Shown piece by piece: positions 35,552 to 47,183 of a DNA stretch of 64,000 bases. Every line of letters starts with the position of its first letter. Positions within the stretch are counted from its first letter, which is position 1. The translations under genes and the position numbers were made by a program. Origin of the DNA: Scopulariopsis brevicaulis (lineage: Eukaryota > Ascomycota > Sordariomycetes > Microascales > Microascaceae); assembly GCA_017657125.1 (NCBI GenBank), contig JAGFNX010000052.1, forward strand, positions 1 through 64,000, read 5' to 3'. The notes under the pieces were generated by a model, which was given only the letters and a program-made list of their open reading frames with translations, was not told the origin of the DNA and made no database searches.

Positions 35552-38242
35552 ATGTCACTTCGAGGAATCCTAGGAAACGCCTGCGGGCTGCTTATGCTTG
35601 CGCTGCCCTTAATCAACCCGTCTACTCAAGCACTAACCGTTCGGGACAACCTGGACAATGGCGGCCGCGATCGCATCAACCTAAACGCTGACTGGCGATT
35701 CCAGCGGACGGAATCCAACCCCGATGGTATCGTCTACGATGATCGCCCAGACCTGAACATCAGTGACGACGTCACGGTGCTGAAGCCCTGGATACTACCC
35801 TCGGCGAACCGCTTTATCAACGACCCCGAGAACCGCCATGAGCGGCCTGACGGCAACGCCGGCGGTGACGTCGAGTTTGTTCAGACAGACTTTGACGATG
35901 GCGACTGGGAGAGCGTCACGCTGCCGCACGACTGGGCTATCAAGGGGCCCTTCTACACCGAGCAGGATCCCATCGTTAGTGGGGGGATGGGTCGGCTTCC
36001 CGTGCACGGTGTGGGCTGGTACCGCCGAAAGATGACCATAAGCCCTGATGACAAGGATAAGAAGATCTACCTAGATGTTGACGGCGCCATGTCATACGCG
36101 ATGGTGTGGCTCAACGGCAACCTCGTGGGTGGTTGGCCCTTTGGGTATAACTCTTTCCGCCTGGATCTAACGCCGTATCTCGAGGAAGGAGATGACAACC
36201 AGATCGCCATCCGCCTCGACAATCCTCCCGACTCGGCGCGTTGGTATCCCGGCGGTGGCATCTACCGGAGCGTCTGGCTTACAAAAGTGAAACCGACGCA
36301 CGTTGGACAGTCCGGTACTTTTGTCACCTCGAGAGACATATCCGAGGAGTCCGCGACTGTCGACATGGTACTTGACATCGACAACGGAGCCGAGGAGCGA
36401 GTGGTTCGCGTTGTCTCCTCCATTCACGAGCTAGACTCAAAGTCGGGAAAGATTGGAGAAAAGGTGGCTGAGTTCCCAGAGGAAGAGGTAGAGCTTTCGT
36501 CGGACGAGACACATTCCATCAGTCTCTCAACCAGGGTGAAGCGACCAAAGTTATGGGGCCCATACCCAACCCAGACACCACACCGCTACATCGTTATCAC
36601 ACATCTCTACGACGGCAAGACCCTCTTCGACACATACGAAACCCGTTTCGGAATCAGAGATGTCAAGTTAACCGGAAAAGGCCTCTTCGTCAACGGAGAA
36701 AGGATCCAAATCCAAGGCGTAAACCAGCACCACGATCTCGGCGCCCTGGGCGGAGCCTTCAACCTCCGCGCCGCAGAGCGCCAGCTCGAGATCCTCCGCG
36801 ATCTGGGCTGCAACGCCGTGCGGATGGCGCACAACCCGCCTGCGGTAGAGCTCCTTGAGCTAACGGACAGCATGGGCTTCCTTGTCGTAGATGAGATTTT
36901 CGACTCGTGGAAGAAGGAGAAGACGACGTCGGACTTTCACCTCATCTTCGAAGACTGGCACGAACCGGACTTGCGGTCGTTCATGAGGAGAGATAGGAAC
37001 CACCCATCGGTGATTGCGTGGAGTATTGGAAATGAGGCAGGGGAGCAGCATGATGATGAGGAAGGGGCAGAGGTCGCGCGCATGGTGATGGCCATCGCGC
37101 GGGAGGAAGACCCCACGCGCCCGTCTACAGCGTCGATGAACTACGCCAAGCCAGATATGCCCTTCGCGCAGGCGGTAGATATTATCAGCCTTAACTATCA
37201 AGGAGAAGGCATCCGCGACGCGCCGGCCTACTCGCATCTCGACGGCATCTCCACACCGCCCCTCTATGCCGCCTTTCACGAAGAATTCCCGGACAAGCTC
37301 ATTTTCACAAGCGAGTCGTCCGCAAGTCTCAGCACGCGGGGGACGTACATCTTCCCCGTCACAAAGGAGATCAGCGCGCCGGTAAACGAGACCTCTGGCG
37401 GCGACGAGACAGGCGAGAAGGTCAGCGCGTACGAACTATACACGGCGGACTTTGGGTCCTCGCCCGACAAGGTCTTTGCGGCACAGGATCAGAACTCGTT
37501 TGTGGCGGGGGAGTTTGTCTGGTCCGGGTTCGACTACATCGGGGAGCCGACGCCGTATTACGGTGGCGTGGCGCGGAGCTCGTACTTTGGGATCATTGAC
37601 CTCGCGGGGTTCCCAAAGGATAGGTTCTATCTCTACCAGGCGCGGTGGAGGCCGGAGCATAGGATGGCGCATATCCTGCCGCACTGGAACTGGGAGGCCC
37701 GCGAAGGGGAGGTTACGCCAGTGCACGTGTTTTCCTCTGGTGACGAGGCGGAGCTGTTTTTGAATGGGGAGTCTTTGGGGAGGATTGAGAGGGGAGAGTT
37801 TGAGTATCGGTTTAGGTGGGATGATGTGGTTTACGAGGCGGGCGAGTTGCGTGTCGTGACGTGGAAGGATGGGGAGGAGTGGGCGGAGGATATCGTTCGT
37901 ACGACAGGTGACCCGACGGCGTTGCGTTTGAACGCCGATCGAGATGCGATTCGGGCCGATGGCGAGGACCTGTCCTTCATTACGGTCGAGGTTGTCGATG
38001 ATAACGGGGATGTGGTGCGGAACGCGGAAAACACCGTCACATTCTCCGTCGAGGGGCCAGGGGAGATTCTTGCGACGGATAATGGCGATCCAGCGGATAC
38101 TACGGCGTTCCCTTCAAAAGAGAGGGCTGCGTTTAGTGGGTTGGCTCTTGCGATCGTCCGGGCTACGGATAAGGGAAGGATCACGGTCTCTGCCACGGCG
38201 GACGGCCTCGATGCGGCCTCGGTCGTAATCCGTTCCCATTAG
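35552..38242 (+). CDS. Glycoside hydrolase family 2, secreted beta-galactosidase-like
   Basis: Retaining exo-glycosidase of 896 residues, intronless. An N-terminal signal peptide of about 27 residues ends near STQA. The sugar-binding domain comes first (WESVTLPHDWAI, GWYRRKM), then an Ig-like domain, then the TIM barrel. The acid/base is Glu495 in WSIGNEAGE, and the nucleophile is probably Glu588 in FTSESSAS. The C-terminal part has a DUF4982-like module and a Big/GH2_C5-like module (FSVEGPG, DNGDP, AFSGLALAIV), the layout of the bacterial GalB-type GH2 group. Lack of introns and this layout suggest possible ancient transfer from bacteria. Activity on beta-galactosides is likely but not certain within GH2. 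Confidence 0.9.
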   Translation: MSLRGILGNACGLLMLALPLINPSTQALTVRDNLDNGGRDRINLNADWRFQRTESNPDGIVYDDRPDLNISDDVTVLKPWILPSANRFINDPENRHERPDGNAGGDVEFVQTDFDDGDWESVTLPHDWAIKGPFYTEQDPIVSGGMGRLPVHGVGWYRRKMTISPDDKDKKIYLDVDGAMSYAMVWLNGNLVGGWPFGYNSFRLDLTPYLEEGDDNQIAIRLDNPPDSARWYPGGGIYRSVWLTKVKPTHVGQSGTFVTSRDISEESATVDMVLDIDNGAEERVVRVVSSIHELDSKSGKIGEKVAEFPEEEVELSSDETHSISLSTRVKRPKLWGPYPTQTPHRYIVITHLYDGKTLFDTYETRFGIRDVKLTGKGLFVNGERIQIQGVNQHHDLGALGGAFNLRAAERQLEILRDLGCNAVRMAHNPPAVELLELTDSMGFLVVDEIFDSWKKEKTTSDFHLIFEDWHEPDLRSFMRRDRNHPSVIAWSIGNEAGEQHDDEEGAEVARMVMAIAREEDPTRPSTASMNYAKPDMPFAQAVDIISLNYQGEGIRDAPAYSHLDGISTPPLYAAFHEEFPDKLIFTSESSASLSTRGTYIFPVTKEISAPVNETSGGDETGEKVSAYELYTADFGSSPDKVFAAQDQNSFVAGEFVWSGFDYIGEPTPYYGGVARSSYFGIIDLAGFPKDRFYLYQARWRPEHRMAHILPHWNWEAREGEVTPVHVFSSGDEAELFLNGESLGRIERGEFEYRFRWDDVVYEAGELRVVTWKDGEEWAEDIVRTTGDPTALRLNADRDAIRADGEDLSFITVEVVDDNGDVVRNAENTVTFSVEGPGEILATDNGDPADTTAFPSKERAAFSGLALAIVRATDKGRITVSATADGLDAASVVIRSH

Positions 38243-38956
38243 CTACGAGAAATCTGCGGATAGAGGTTAGACGGCTTCACATACTCCCAATCAGTAATAG
38301 CCGATACGCCCTCCTGTATCTACGCATATTACATTTTGTTGTACCCAAACATTGAGGAACGCTGGTTCTATTGTATTCCTCTAGAAAAGCTACCGCCTTT
38401 TGGATGATGCCCTTATGTTGCACGGGTTAGAGAGAGCGCTGTTGATGTAGTTAAAAAAAAGTGCAAATCGCACAGTAGGCAATGATGGGCGACGTTTCGC
38501 AGCAAGCCGAGGACGGTTCGACGATCCGCAGGTAAGATTTTTTTTTAGTCGAGTTCTTTTTCAATTATTATCCTGATTATTATTAATAGGAAGAAACGGT
38601 GTGCTGTTTTGAAAGGCTCATGTCGTCCCATAAGGTTAAAACAGGCACTCCTAGGACTTACGAAGTTACTTCGCTTATAGTTTAGAGTAGCCGGCCATCA
38701 TGGAGTTATCTGTCGCGCAGCCCGCTGAATAAGGAGGCCTAGACTCTATTCACCCATACCTGTATTCCGAGTGTCCTTAGACCGGCGACATACCCAGAAA
38801 CCTTCCGAGTTCCGCATGATCATCTTTACTGTCACCGTCCTCCACCACCCACAGCTCTCCAAGTTCCTCCTCCCAGCCCCCGGACAAGCAACCTCGCAAC
38901 GTCACGTCCCCGTGTAGTTGTGACCTCGGGAGATAGGGACCCTCGCCGCAACGGGA
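38243..38956. other. Intergenic, no gene seen
   Basis: Holds the GH2 3' UTR and the promoter of the Zn2Cys6 gene. There are A/T runs at about 38452-38460 and 38537-38544. Nothing else was recognised. Confidence 0.45.
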
Positions 38957-41133
38957 ATGGCTGACCCCACAACTCCTTCCTCCGTCCAGTTGCCGCGCCT
39001 AAAGCGGCACAAGATCGACGTCGCGTGTGATACGTGTCGGACGCGAAAAGTGAAGTGCGATGGAGTCAGACCCGGTAAGCTCCCTACCAGTCCATATCTA
39101 GAATTTCTCCGTCCCTGACCTCTTTTTAGCATGTGGGAACTGTCTCAAGAGGTCCGACCTGAAATGCAACTACTCCGCAACGTCCCCCGATCGGGCCCCC
39201 AAAACAACAGCACGCACCATCCCCCCTGCTTCTACCATAGTACAGCCACCGGTCCCTACGCTTCCTCTGATGGCCATCGGACCCCAGGCGCATCAGCCTA
39301 TAATGGGACCGCCTTTAATACCTCCAATCGGCAAAGAGCCCCACCGCGCAAGCGGGGAGCTACCGAAGCCCGCTGGCACGGACTCCATGACCATGTTGCC
39401 CGCGGAGAGCGAGATCACGCAGCAATACTTTGGCAGCAGCTGCGCCGGGTCCTTCACGCGGCAGATCAAAGCCGCGATGGACGCACGTCTCGGCGTGCCG
39501 CCCGAAAAGCCTATTCCCTCGGCGACATCACCTCGCCAGGGTGGGAGGAGTGGCAGTTTGGACTACACGCTCCCACCACGCAGAACCGCGGATAAGCTGG
39601 TCGAAGTATACTGGCTCTACGTCGACCCGCTATATCCCTTTCTAGACCGCAAAAAGTGGGAGCACACCTACGACAGTATCTTCGCCGGCACCCCCATCCC
39701 CTCCGACGAGCGCATCTTTGTGGCGAGCCTCAACGCCATCTTCGCCCTGTCAACCCAACTTGTCGAGTCCCTCGAGTCAGAGCACAGAGATAGCGCGAGC
39801 AACGGGTACTTTCACAAGGCGCAGGAGCTGCGGGATCTTAACCTCTGGGACCCGCGGTCGCTGGAGCTGGAGCAGTGCCGGTTGCTAATGAGCCAGTATC
39901 TGCAGAGTTCCAGTTGCCCGCACCAGACGTGGATGGTTGTTGGGGCTGCGGTTAGGACGGCGCAGAGCTTGGGGTTGCATTTGCCTGAGACGTCGGCGGA
40001 GGTCGTGGATGTGCGGGAGAGAGAGTTGTGGAGAAGGGTATGATACGGCTGCGTTTTGATGGATCGGTAAGTGTGCCATGGAACGTGACCGTTGGGTATG
40101 TGACTGATATATTGGATATCATTGTGTCTGTAACGCATGGGAGGCCGGCCATGCTTTCCCAAGAGGTGGCAACCGACGTCCCTCTTCCCTTATACCCACA
40201 GGATGCTACATTGCGGCTCTCATTCTTTGCCAAGTCCATTGAATTGTACGAAATCATCAATCGAATAACCCTGGCCGTTTACTCGAGTGCGGCTACCAAG
40301 CGTTTCAAGAAGGAGTCATGCGATGGTCCAGCCGAAGGCGCCGATGAAGATCTCACAACAATTATGAACCTCGACGAGGCGCTCGGGAACTGGGAGAAAG
40401 GACTACCGAACCACTTGAGTGTGGAGTTTTTGTACATACTTGAGGATGAGGTCGTCAAGCGGCAGGCCGTGATCCTGCGAATTCGGTAGGCACCCCTTTC
40501 CCTCGGTCCCCCAGTCTTATCCACCGGCACCAACTAACTCTCTCCAGCTTTCTCCAAGCCCGCCTCCTCCTCCTCCGGCCACTTCTCTTCCGCTTCTGCG
40601 TCGAGCCCCCGCCTAAATCCCCCGCCCCCAATCTCCGCCACAGCGTCCTCCGCGAATGCGCCCAGCTCTGCGTCTCAACCGCCCAGTCCCTAATCACCAC
40701 CCTCGCTGCCCACCACCCCGCGGACGGCACCGTCGGCCTCCTCCCCGCGTGGTGGTACCGCCTCTACTACGTCTACACCGCCGCCACGATCCTTGTCGTC
40801 GCGAGGCAGCGCGGGGACGTTTTTGTTGAAGAGGAGGTGCTGGCGTCGTGGGACGTGGCGATGGGGGTGCTGGGGAAACACGAGAGGTTTGGAAGGTCGG
40901 CGAGGAGGTGCGTTGCTGTGCTTAATATTCTTTCGGACAAGGTGTTTCAAGAAACGGGGGGGAAGGAGGGGAGTAAGGGGCAGGGGCAGGGGAACGGGGT
41001 TAATCAGGCGATGGATCAGTTCTTTGATGGTGTGGGGGAGTACCCCGATCTGAACCTCACCGGACTAAACTTTGACGCGAGTGACTTTACTGCGTTTAAT
41101 GTCCAGGCGTGGGGCCTGGTTAACTGCGGGTAG
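38957..41133 (+). pseudogene. Zn2Cys6 transcription factor with internal stop and lost splice acceptor
   Basis: Fungal-specific regulator: a Zn2Cys6 DNA-binding domain (CDTCRTRKVKCDGVRPACGN, continuing CLKRSDLKC) split by the first intron, a Pro-rich linker, and a fungal_trans domain (YVDPLYPFLDRKKW, VGAAVRTAQSLGLHLP). Exons 38957-39074 and 39130-40037 are clean. The conserved region then reads RRV-stop-YGCVLMDR, with TGA at 40041-40043 where the family normally has Trp. The following intron has a good donor (40067) and branch site but no AG before coding resumes (SVTHGRPAML, about 40118). The rest is intact to 41133, with one more normal intron after ILRIR. The gene is nearly whole but probably non-functional, or it yields a truncated protein. 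Which genes it controlled is unknown; the neighbours are GH2 and PL3. Confidence 0.75.
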
Positions 41134-41299
41134 TCTACGCTTTTGCGAAGGGTATGCAGGTGAGATATAAACGACGCGTCTATAATGATATTGAACAAGA
41201 ACGATAAGTTATGTACATGCTCAGGTGAAAGTCCGGTGGGATACGGGAGACCCCCGATTCATCCCACAAGGCAAGCCACCTCTGTCAACCGCGACCCGC

Positions 41300-42171
41300 T
41301 TAGCAGTCCTCCGTGAGGCCCTCGACGGTGCAGAACTCGTCGTCGGGCCCAGAGCCAATCTTCTCGGGCTCGCTCCCGTCATCGTTCCCCTCGAACCGGT
41401 CGCAGCTCTTCCCGTCGTTCTGGCACGTGTTCGAGATAGCGCAGGTGTCCCCGTAGTTGGTGTTGATACCGCACAGCACGCCGCCGTCAACAGCGACAGA
41501 GTCCTCAATGACCACGTTGCGGGGGCCGCCGTTGCCGTCGCAGTTGCCGCAGCTGCGGACCAGCTTGCCGTAGTTCTCGGCGTAGAAGTCGGAGATGACG
41601 ACGTCGCCGCGGCCGTTGAACTGGAAGACCTTGTCGTCGGCGTTGAAGGCGCCGCCGCCGTTGATGTACGAGGTGCCGGACTCCTGCTTGAAGGTCGCGG
41701 CGTCCTCGCAGACGGACTCCCACCAAACGTTGTTAAGGGTGCTGGGGGGAGTGTTAGTGGGATGGCCTTAAAGGGGGAGGGAGTGGGGAGGCGAGGGGGC
41801 TTACCAGGTGCCCAGGCAGTGGACGCCCTCAGCCTGGCCGGGGCCGATGATGACGTTGGAGAGGGTGGCGCCGTCCTCGAGGACGAACATGGCCTCGTCC
41901 TGACCGGTCTCGTTCTGGTCCTCGCAGACCGGGGCTGTCGGGGAGAGTTGTTAGCAACTCCGAACCTAAACACAACATCTAGGCGAGAAGTAGGCATCTC
42001 GTGGGCTGGATACTCACGATCACGGTCGAAGCGCTTCATCTCGCCGTCGAACTCGCCAGTGATGGAGATGGGCTCCGAGGCGGTGGTCTCGCCGGTGGCA
42101 TCGGGGATCGTGGTAGTGACGGCGAGGGCGCTGGTGGCGAAGCCGGCGGCGAGAATGGCGGTGTACTTCAT
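41300..42171 (-). CDS. Pectate lyase, family PL3
   Basis: Secreted enzyme that cleaves de-esterified pectin by beta-elimination; 241 residues, normal for the small PL3 fold. Exons: 42018-42171, 41805-41934 and 41300-41741; all phases agree. The signal peptide is MKYTAILAAGFATSALA. Family blocks are VCEDQNETGQDEAMFVLEDG, IIGPGQAEGVHCLGTCTLNN, VWWESVCEDAATFKQ, SGTSYINGGGAFNADDKVFQ, DFYAENYGKLVRSCGNC and CDRFEGNDDGSEP. Many Cys in pairs fit disulphides. It is convergent with the damaged Zn2Cys6 gene, with 166 bp between stops. It probably acts on plant cell walls together with other secreted enzymes. Confidence 0.93.
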
Positions 42172-44690
42172 CTTGAAAGAGTTTGTGAGGACGGTATGTC
42201 GACTTGTGGGAGACTAGGTTGGTCTGGGTAACGAGTGTGTGAGTTGTTGTGCTAAGCGAGTGGTTGATGATAGAAAGGTCTTGGACGAGAGGAATCCAGA
42301 CGGTCTTATATATTCTAGTCTTCTCTAGGACTCTCTGGTCCAAGTTGTTGTCTGTGTTGCCGATCCGCAACCCGGAGAGATCGGAGAGGTTTCCGGATTA
42401 GATCGGTAAATCGGCCGTAGCACGGTTGAGTGGTGCGGTTCCGCTAGGGATCGTGGAACCCCTGGAGCACGTGTTGGCCGTTGGCCAGCAGATATCGCGC
42501 CCCGGGCTTCTGGAAACCCGCTCGATACCAGACCCCGGTTCTCATATTTTCCTCGAATGAGAGGCCCAGATCCCACTCCCCGTGGACCCGGGTTCGCGCC
42601 GTGTCCCGACCCTGCAATAACACTGCCAGCTGAGTCGGGCGGCCTTCCCCCCTGCTGCGACCGTGCGACGGTCGCATCCCGGGGCCCACCCCCTGAAAGG
42701 GGGATCGATCGCCCAGTGCATCCTTCGGTCAATATCAGACGCCAATAAGCATGAAACGAGCGGGGGTGGCTGATCACCCATCTCTAACCCAACCTTGATT
42801 ATTCAACAAGCTCCCCCTTTCACTGCTTCCCTCCATACCGCGATCCATATATGCTTCAGGTCGGCGGGGGATCTTACATCCGCCAATTAAACGAGGTCCC
42901 TACCCTGCCATGCTGCTGTGTCCCGGCCCCAAGCTTTGCTGTACCGGCGCTACGATGCGATCGACAGCTTGGCGGATGCTTAGCCACGGCCAAGACGCGC
43001 TAACGCCGTATTCGGTGGCCCACGCCGACGGGGACCCGCCATCTCGCGTGGTTATGCCCCGAGTGTCACGGCGGTGATGTCACGGGCCCCGGGGTTGGGG
43101 TCCACGGAGCAAAGTGTGCCTCTGCCGGCTGGGTCGGAGGCCCGGGGATCGGCGAGAGAGGCTACCGGAATGGACGTAGCGCCGGAAGGACGGGACGGGC
43201 TTGGTTACCGAGCGTCTTCCACTGTGTCTAACTGAGGCTCGAGCATGCTCTCCCCGCATAGACCTGTAATTACGGGTGCTCCCTTTGCGACGAGACTCTA
43301 AGAGCGGTCGTGCGCGGGAACCTATCGAACTCGTTAGGGCATCGGGTGGTATCCAGAGGCCTCTTGCCGGGTCGCGTGGCTCAATGGGGCCTGGCGGCTC
43401 CACGCAGCATCATCTGTGAGGGGCTAATCTGCTGAGCAAGAATGGTTGAAGGAGTTGCTGTAACTATCCCGGCCCAGCTTGTGTGCGAGGTAATATCGAG
43501 GCTCCTGGTGATATCCACCTCGGACGTCTCGAAAGTTCCGGTGTCATTCCACCGAGGCAGACAGGTACAAGGAAAAGGGTCTCAACGCATCATCGTTTCT
43601 GGACGTAAAAGGTTCCAGATACAGTGTGGCCTTTCCCCATCGTTTGGATATAAAGATAATAATTGCTTTTTCCTTTTTCCTTGATTTTCTTCTACGGAGG
43701 TCCGCAGGATGGTCGTCCTCCATCATTCCTCTTAGCTCCCCAAAACTTTGGAGGTTGTGGAAAACATGGAATCTCCTACAAGTGGAACTCCTATCTGCTC
43801 TGGAAGGCCGATCTCGGATACATGCGGTAAAAAAGGTGCAAAAGAAAACATACAACACCGGGTATTCGCTGGTCGTCACCGACCCAACTACTAATCCAGC
43901 CCTCTATGGTTTATGTTCAGGGGAGCGGACGGGACCCTCAGCTTTCCATAGGGTATGGTCGTATGTACTAGGAACACCTTCTTAGCGCGCATATAACCCC
44001 ACCATTACACCCTAAGTCTCGAAGTTAGTCACGGCCCAGTCTGCGGTGGCTCCAATCCAACACCTGATGGAGGAAGGGCACCATTCTAACTTAGAACGTG
44101 AGCTTATAACCCTCTAGCTTTCCCGTTTTATCCGAGCAATAAAATCCATCCCGACGCGGTTGAATTTTGCTAAGACTTGCTTTGTCAAGATGGAAACGTA
44201 TAGCTGCTATCCCATTCGGCTTCTCGGGTCCTTTCTGGGCAGCTAGGCTAGAGTTATAGATATGCGACCAACATTTCAAATCGTTATCCTCGTGCCCAAA
44301 TCCCAGAAAAGACAGTGTCGCTAGAAAATGTATAGAAAAGTTAATTTAAATATTAGTGTTGCTATATTTTGATTCGCGAATGGTTCGGTGTTGATATTTG
44401 GTTGGCGTTGGGAACATCCTCCCGTAGCACATATCGCAACGGTGTGAAATGCCATTCGCTACAAGTCCTAGAACATTACACACCCCGCGTTGTGGACACG
44501 GTTCCGCTGTCCAGGCCTGGATACCCAATAGTATGACATTAGTCGAATGAGGGTGGCGGTAGTATCCGTGACGTCAAATTTACATGAGGAACGGTTACCA
44601 CCGCCCTACGTACATATGATAACCAACCCCATGAATGACGTTGCGCGCCGCATACAAGAACCACAGCCTTGGTTTACGCGACAAGGTTTG
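42172..44690. other. Gene-poor tract between divergent PL3 and dehydrogenase genes
   Basis: A 2.5 kb stretch. The PL3 promoter side has a TATATA-like box at about 42306-42311. Two strong hairpins lie at 42656-42676 and 42688-42702. The remaining short frames have no recognisable features. AT content rises after 43600. Confidence 0.4.
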
Positions 44691-44698
44691 TATATAAG
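44691..44698 (+). promoter_or_regulatory. TATA box of the zinc dehydrogenase gene
   Basis: TATATAAG lies 95 bp upstream of the ATG at 44786, a good core promoter position. Confidence 0.6.
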
Positions 44699-44785
44699 AG
44701 GGCCTACCCACCCCCGGGTCTGTCCCCCACGTTTCAAGCAATCAGAGAGCAGACTATCGCATCTGATTTCAAACGTCTAATAAAA

Positions 44786-46277
44786 ATGGCCGCGTCTCAA
44801 GCTGCATACGCCGTGGAAAAGGCCGTCGGCCACGACGACAACTCCGTCATTGTGCAGGATGTGACCAACTATGAGAAGACGGGCGATGAGAGCGAGACGA
44901 TGAAGGCGCTCGTGTGGCAGGGCAAGAATAAAGTGGAGATCGGTACGCCGCGCCCTTCACAACTCCAACCCCAACCCCAGAGCGCCGTTGGCTAACTCGA
45001 ACCCGGTTCTCAGTCGACACGCCGAAGCCGAAAATCATCCAAGCCCGCGACGTCATCCTCAAGGTGACGGGAAGCACGATCTGCGGTTCAGACCTGCACC
45101 TCCTCGACGGCACGGTCCTCCAGATGTCCAAGGGCGACATCCTAGGCCACGAGTTCTGCGGCGTGGCGGACGCCGTCGGGCCCGGCGTCCCCTCCGACAA
45201 GGTAAAGCCGGGGCGCCGCTACGTCGCGAGCTTCCAGATCGCCTGCGGCGACTGTCACTACTGCCGCCAGAATATCTCCTCGCAGTGCGAGATGACGAAT
45301 GCGAATTCCACGATGAAGGCCATGTACGGGGGCAGGACGTCTGGGTTCTTTGGGTACTCGCATCTCACGGGGGGGTTCGCGGGTGGCCAGGCGGAGTATG
45401 TGCGGGTCCCTCTGGGGGACGTCAACCTGCTCGAGATTCCGGATGATGTGCCGGATGAGAAGGGGCTTTTCCTGTCGGATGTGCTGTGCACTTCTTATCA
45501 CTGCGTAAAGGATACGCGGGTTGAGGAGGGAGACCAGGTTGCGATCTTTGGCGCGGGGCCGATTGGGCAGATGGCGGGCGTGTTTGCGCTGAAGGATGGC
45601 GCGAAGAAGGTGATCTTCATCGACACGGAGCCGCGGCTTACGAACATCAGGGACCGCTGGCCCAAGGAGCACCGCGACAAGTTGGAGCTCGTGGACTTCA
45701 AGGCGCTATCGTACGGTGTGACGACCAAGGATACGGTCGTGAGCAAGCTGAAGGAGCTGTGCGATGGGCTGGGACCGGATGTCGCGCTGGAGTGTGCGGC
45801 GGGGGAGTATGCCAAGGGGTGGCTTCACTGGCTTGAGATGGCGATGGGGGCCGAGACGGATACGAGTGAGATTTTGAATGAGATGATGGAGGGGGTGAGG
45901 AGCTACGGGAGGTGTGGCATCACGGGCATCTACGTGGGATACGTGAGTTCTCGTATCTCCTCAGCCTTTGAAACTGATCGGCTGCTAACAAACATCAGAC
46001 GAACCACTTCAACGCCGGAACTCTCATGCAGCGCGGCATCCGCCTCATCGGCAACGGCCAGGCCCCTGTCCATAAGTACTGGCACGAGCTCCTCGACCAG
46101 GTGCGGATCGGCGAGCTGGACCCGCTGCAGATGGTCTCGCACCGCACGAGACTCGAGGATCTGGACAAGGTGTACTACAAGTTCCAGAAGCACGAGGACG
46201 GGATGCAAAAGGTCTTCGTTGAGACCAAGTTCTCGTTCCCGAGGGCGGCGGGGACGCCTGAGCTAACGACGTATTAA
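44786..46277 (+). CDS. Zinc-dependent dehydrogenase, formaldehyde-dehydrogenase-like MDR
   Basis: Medium-chain dehydrogenase/reductase of 454 residues from exons 44786-44942, 45014-45942 and 45999-46277. The catalytic zinc site is GSTICGSDLHL with its Cys and GHEFCG with His-Glu. The structural zinc site is CGDCHYCRQNISSQC. The dinucleotide-binding motif is GAGPIGQMAG. The N terminus has about 38 extra residues before MKALVWQGKNKVEI, where bacterial glutathione-independent formaldehyde dehydrogenases start. The insertion EWLHWLEMAMG-like segment (here GWLHWLEMAMGAETD) is typical of that group. The substrate is an alcohol or aldehyde; the exact one is unknown. Intron phases and GT-AG sites all agree. 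Confidence 0.9.
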
Positions 46278-46372
46278 GGGTGACCATCCGGCGTGATATA
46301 GGTGCGTCGGAACGGGATGTATGTATAGTAGTATAATTTGGATCTAGTGTAATGTGTAGTTGAGCACTCCCC

Positions 46373-46716
46373 TCATGAGTCTGTAATTGCAGGCAGCACT
46401 GGCGAGGTAGTGTCAGGCAAGATATGACGAATGCACGCTGCGCTGAACCGTTTCCGCGCCTCGGCACGCAACGACTGCAGCGTCAACAACATACGAGGCA
46501 AAAAATACTCATCTTCTATCCATGCGATTAAATTCCCTCCGCGGAAATCTATGTTAGTGCGCGGGTGGACATACGTATCCAGCATGCCGATCAGCCGTAT
46601 CCTGAGGCCGGTATCGTGCCCTCCCTTGGCCTCGGCTAGGAATATGCTCTATGGGCTTAGTTAGGTGTCGTCGGCTGCTATAGTTGAAGATCGAAACTTT
46701 CAGGTGACGAGGGCAT
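46373..46716 (-). pseudogene. Short hypothetical gene or relic, about 93 codons
   Basis: The frame at 46373 to about 46629 reads as convincing protein (LIGMLDTYVHPRTNIDFRGG, then NLIAWIEDEYFLPRM) and is preceded by a branch site CTAAC and an acceptor CCTAG. A possible first exon starts at the ATG at 46716 (MPSSPE) with a weak donor GTTTCG. I know no family for it. The small size and poor donor suggest the remaining 3' part of a larger lost gene rather than a working one. Confidence 0.3.
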
Positions 46717-47183
46717 CTTTCTTCTTCTCAACGGCGTTTATGGCCCCCCAAACCTCGGCACGGTTGCCGCAAAGCAACGGGGCAAACTACCGGCGGTTCC
46801 TTGACCCTGGGAAGGTAAAGTCTGGTGAGGAGGCTCCAGACGGGTAGGGAGTGGAGGTAAAGAGAGAGAAGTGTGACGGTGGGAATGTATTGGGTCGCCA
46901 AGGAGTGGAAGTGAAGAGAGGAGATTTCCGATGGGAATGCAACAGGTGGACAAGGGCTCGGCGGGCAGAGGGCGGGTGGTCAGTGACGGTCCACACCTAC
47001 GGGTCATGCTTAACGTTCAACATGACAAGTAGAGGTTGCCAGGGAATCCAACTACATGGGGAATTTCCCGTCTCCTTACATCATAGTTCGTGCCCGGACT
47101 TTATTACTCTCGCTTTGAAATATTAATCCCACGGAAAACACAAAGCCCGCTATTGAAACCAAACACGCCGAACCCAGGCACCC
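46717..47183. other. Intergenic, no gene seen
   Basis: Downstream of the Hsp70-like gene. Composition is mixed and no coding signal was recognised. Confidence 0.4.

Noticed and set aside
41225..42217. 330-codon plus-strand frame opposite the pectate lyase
   Set aside because: Antisense shadow; the minus strand has clear PL3 blocks and splice sites.
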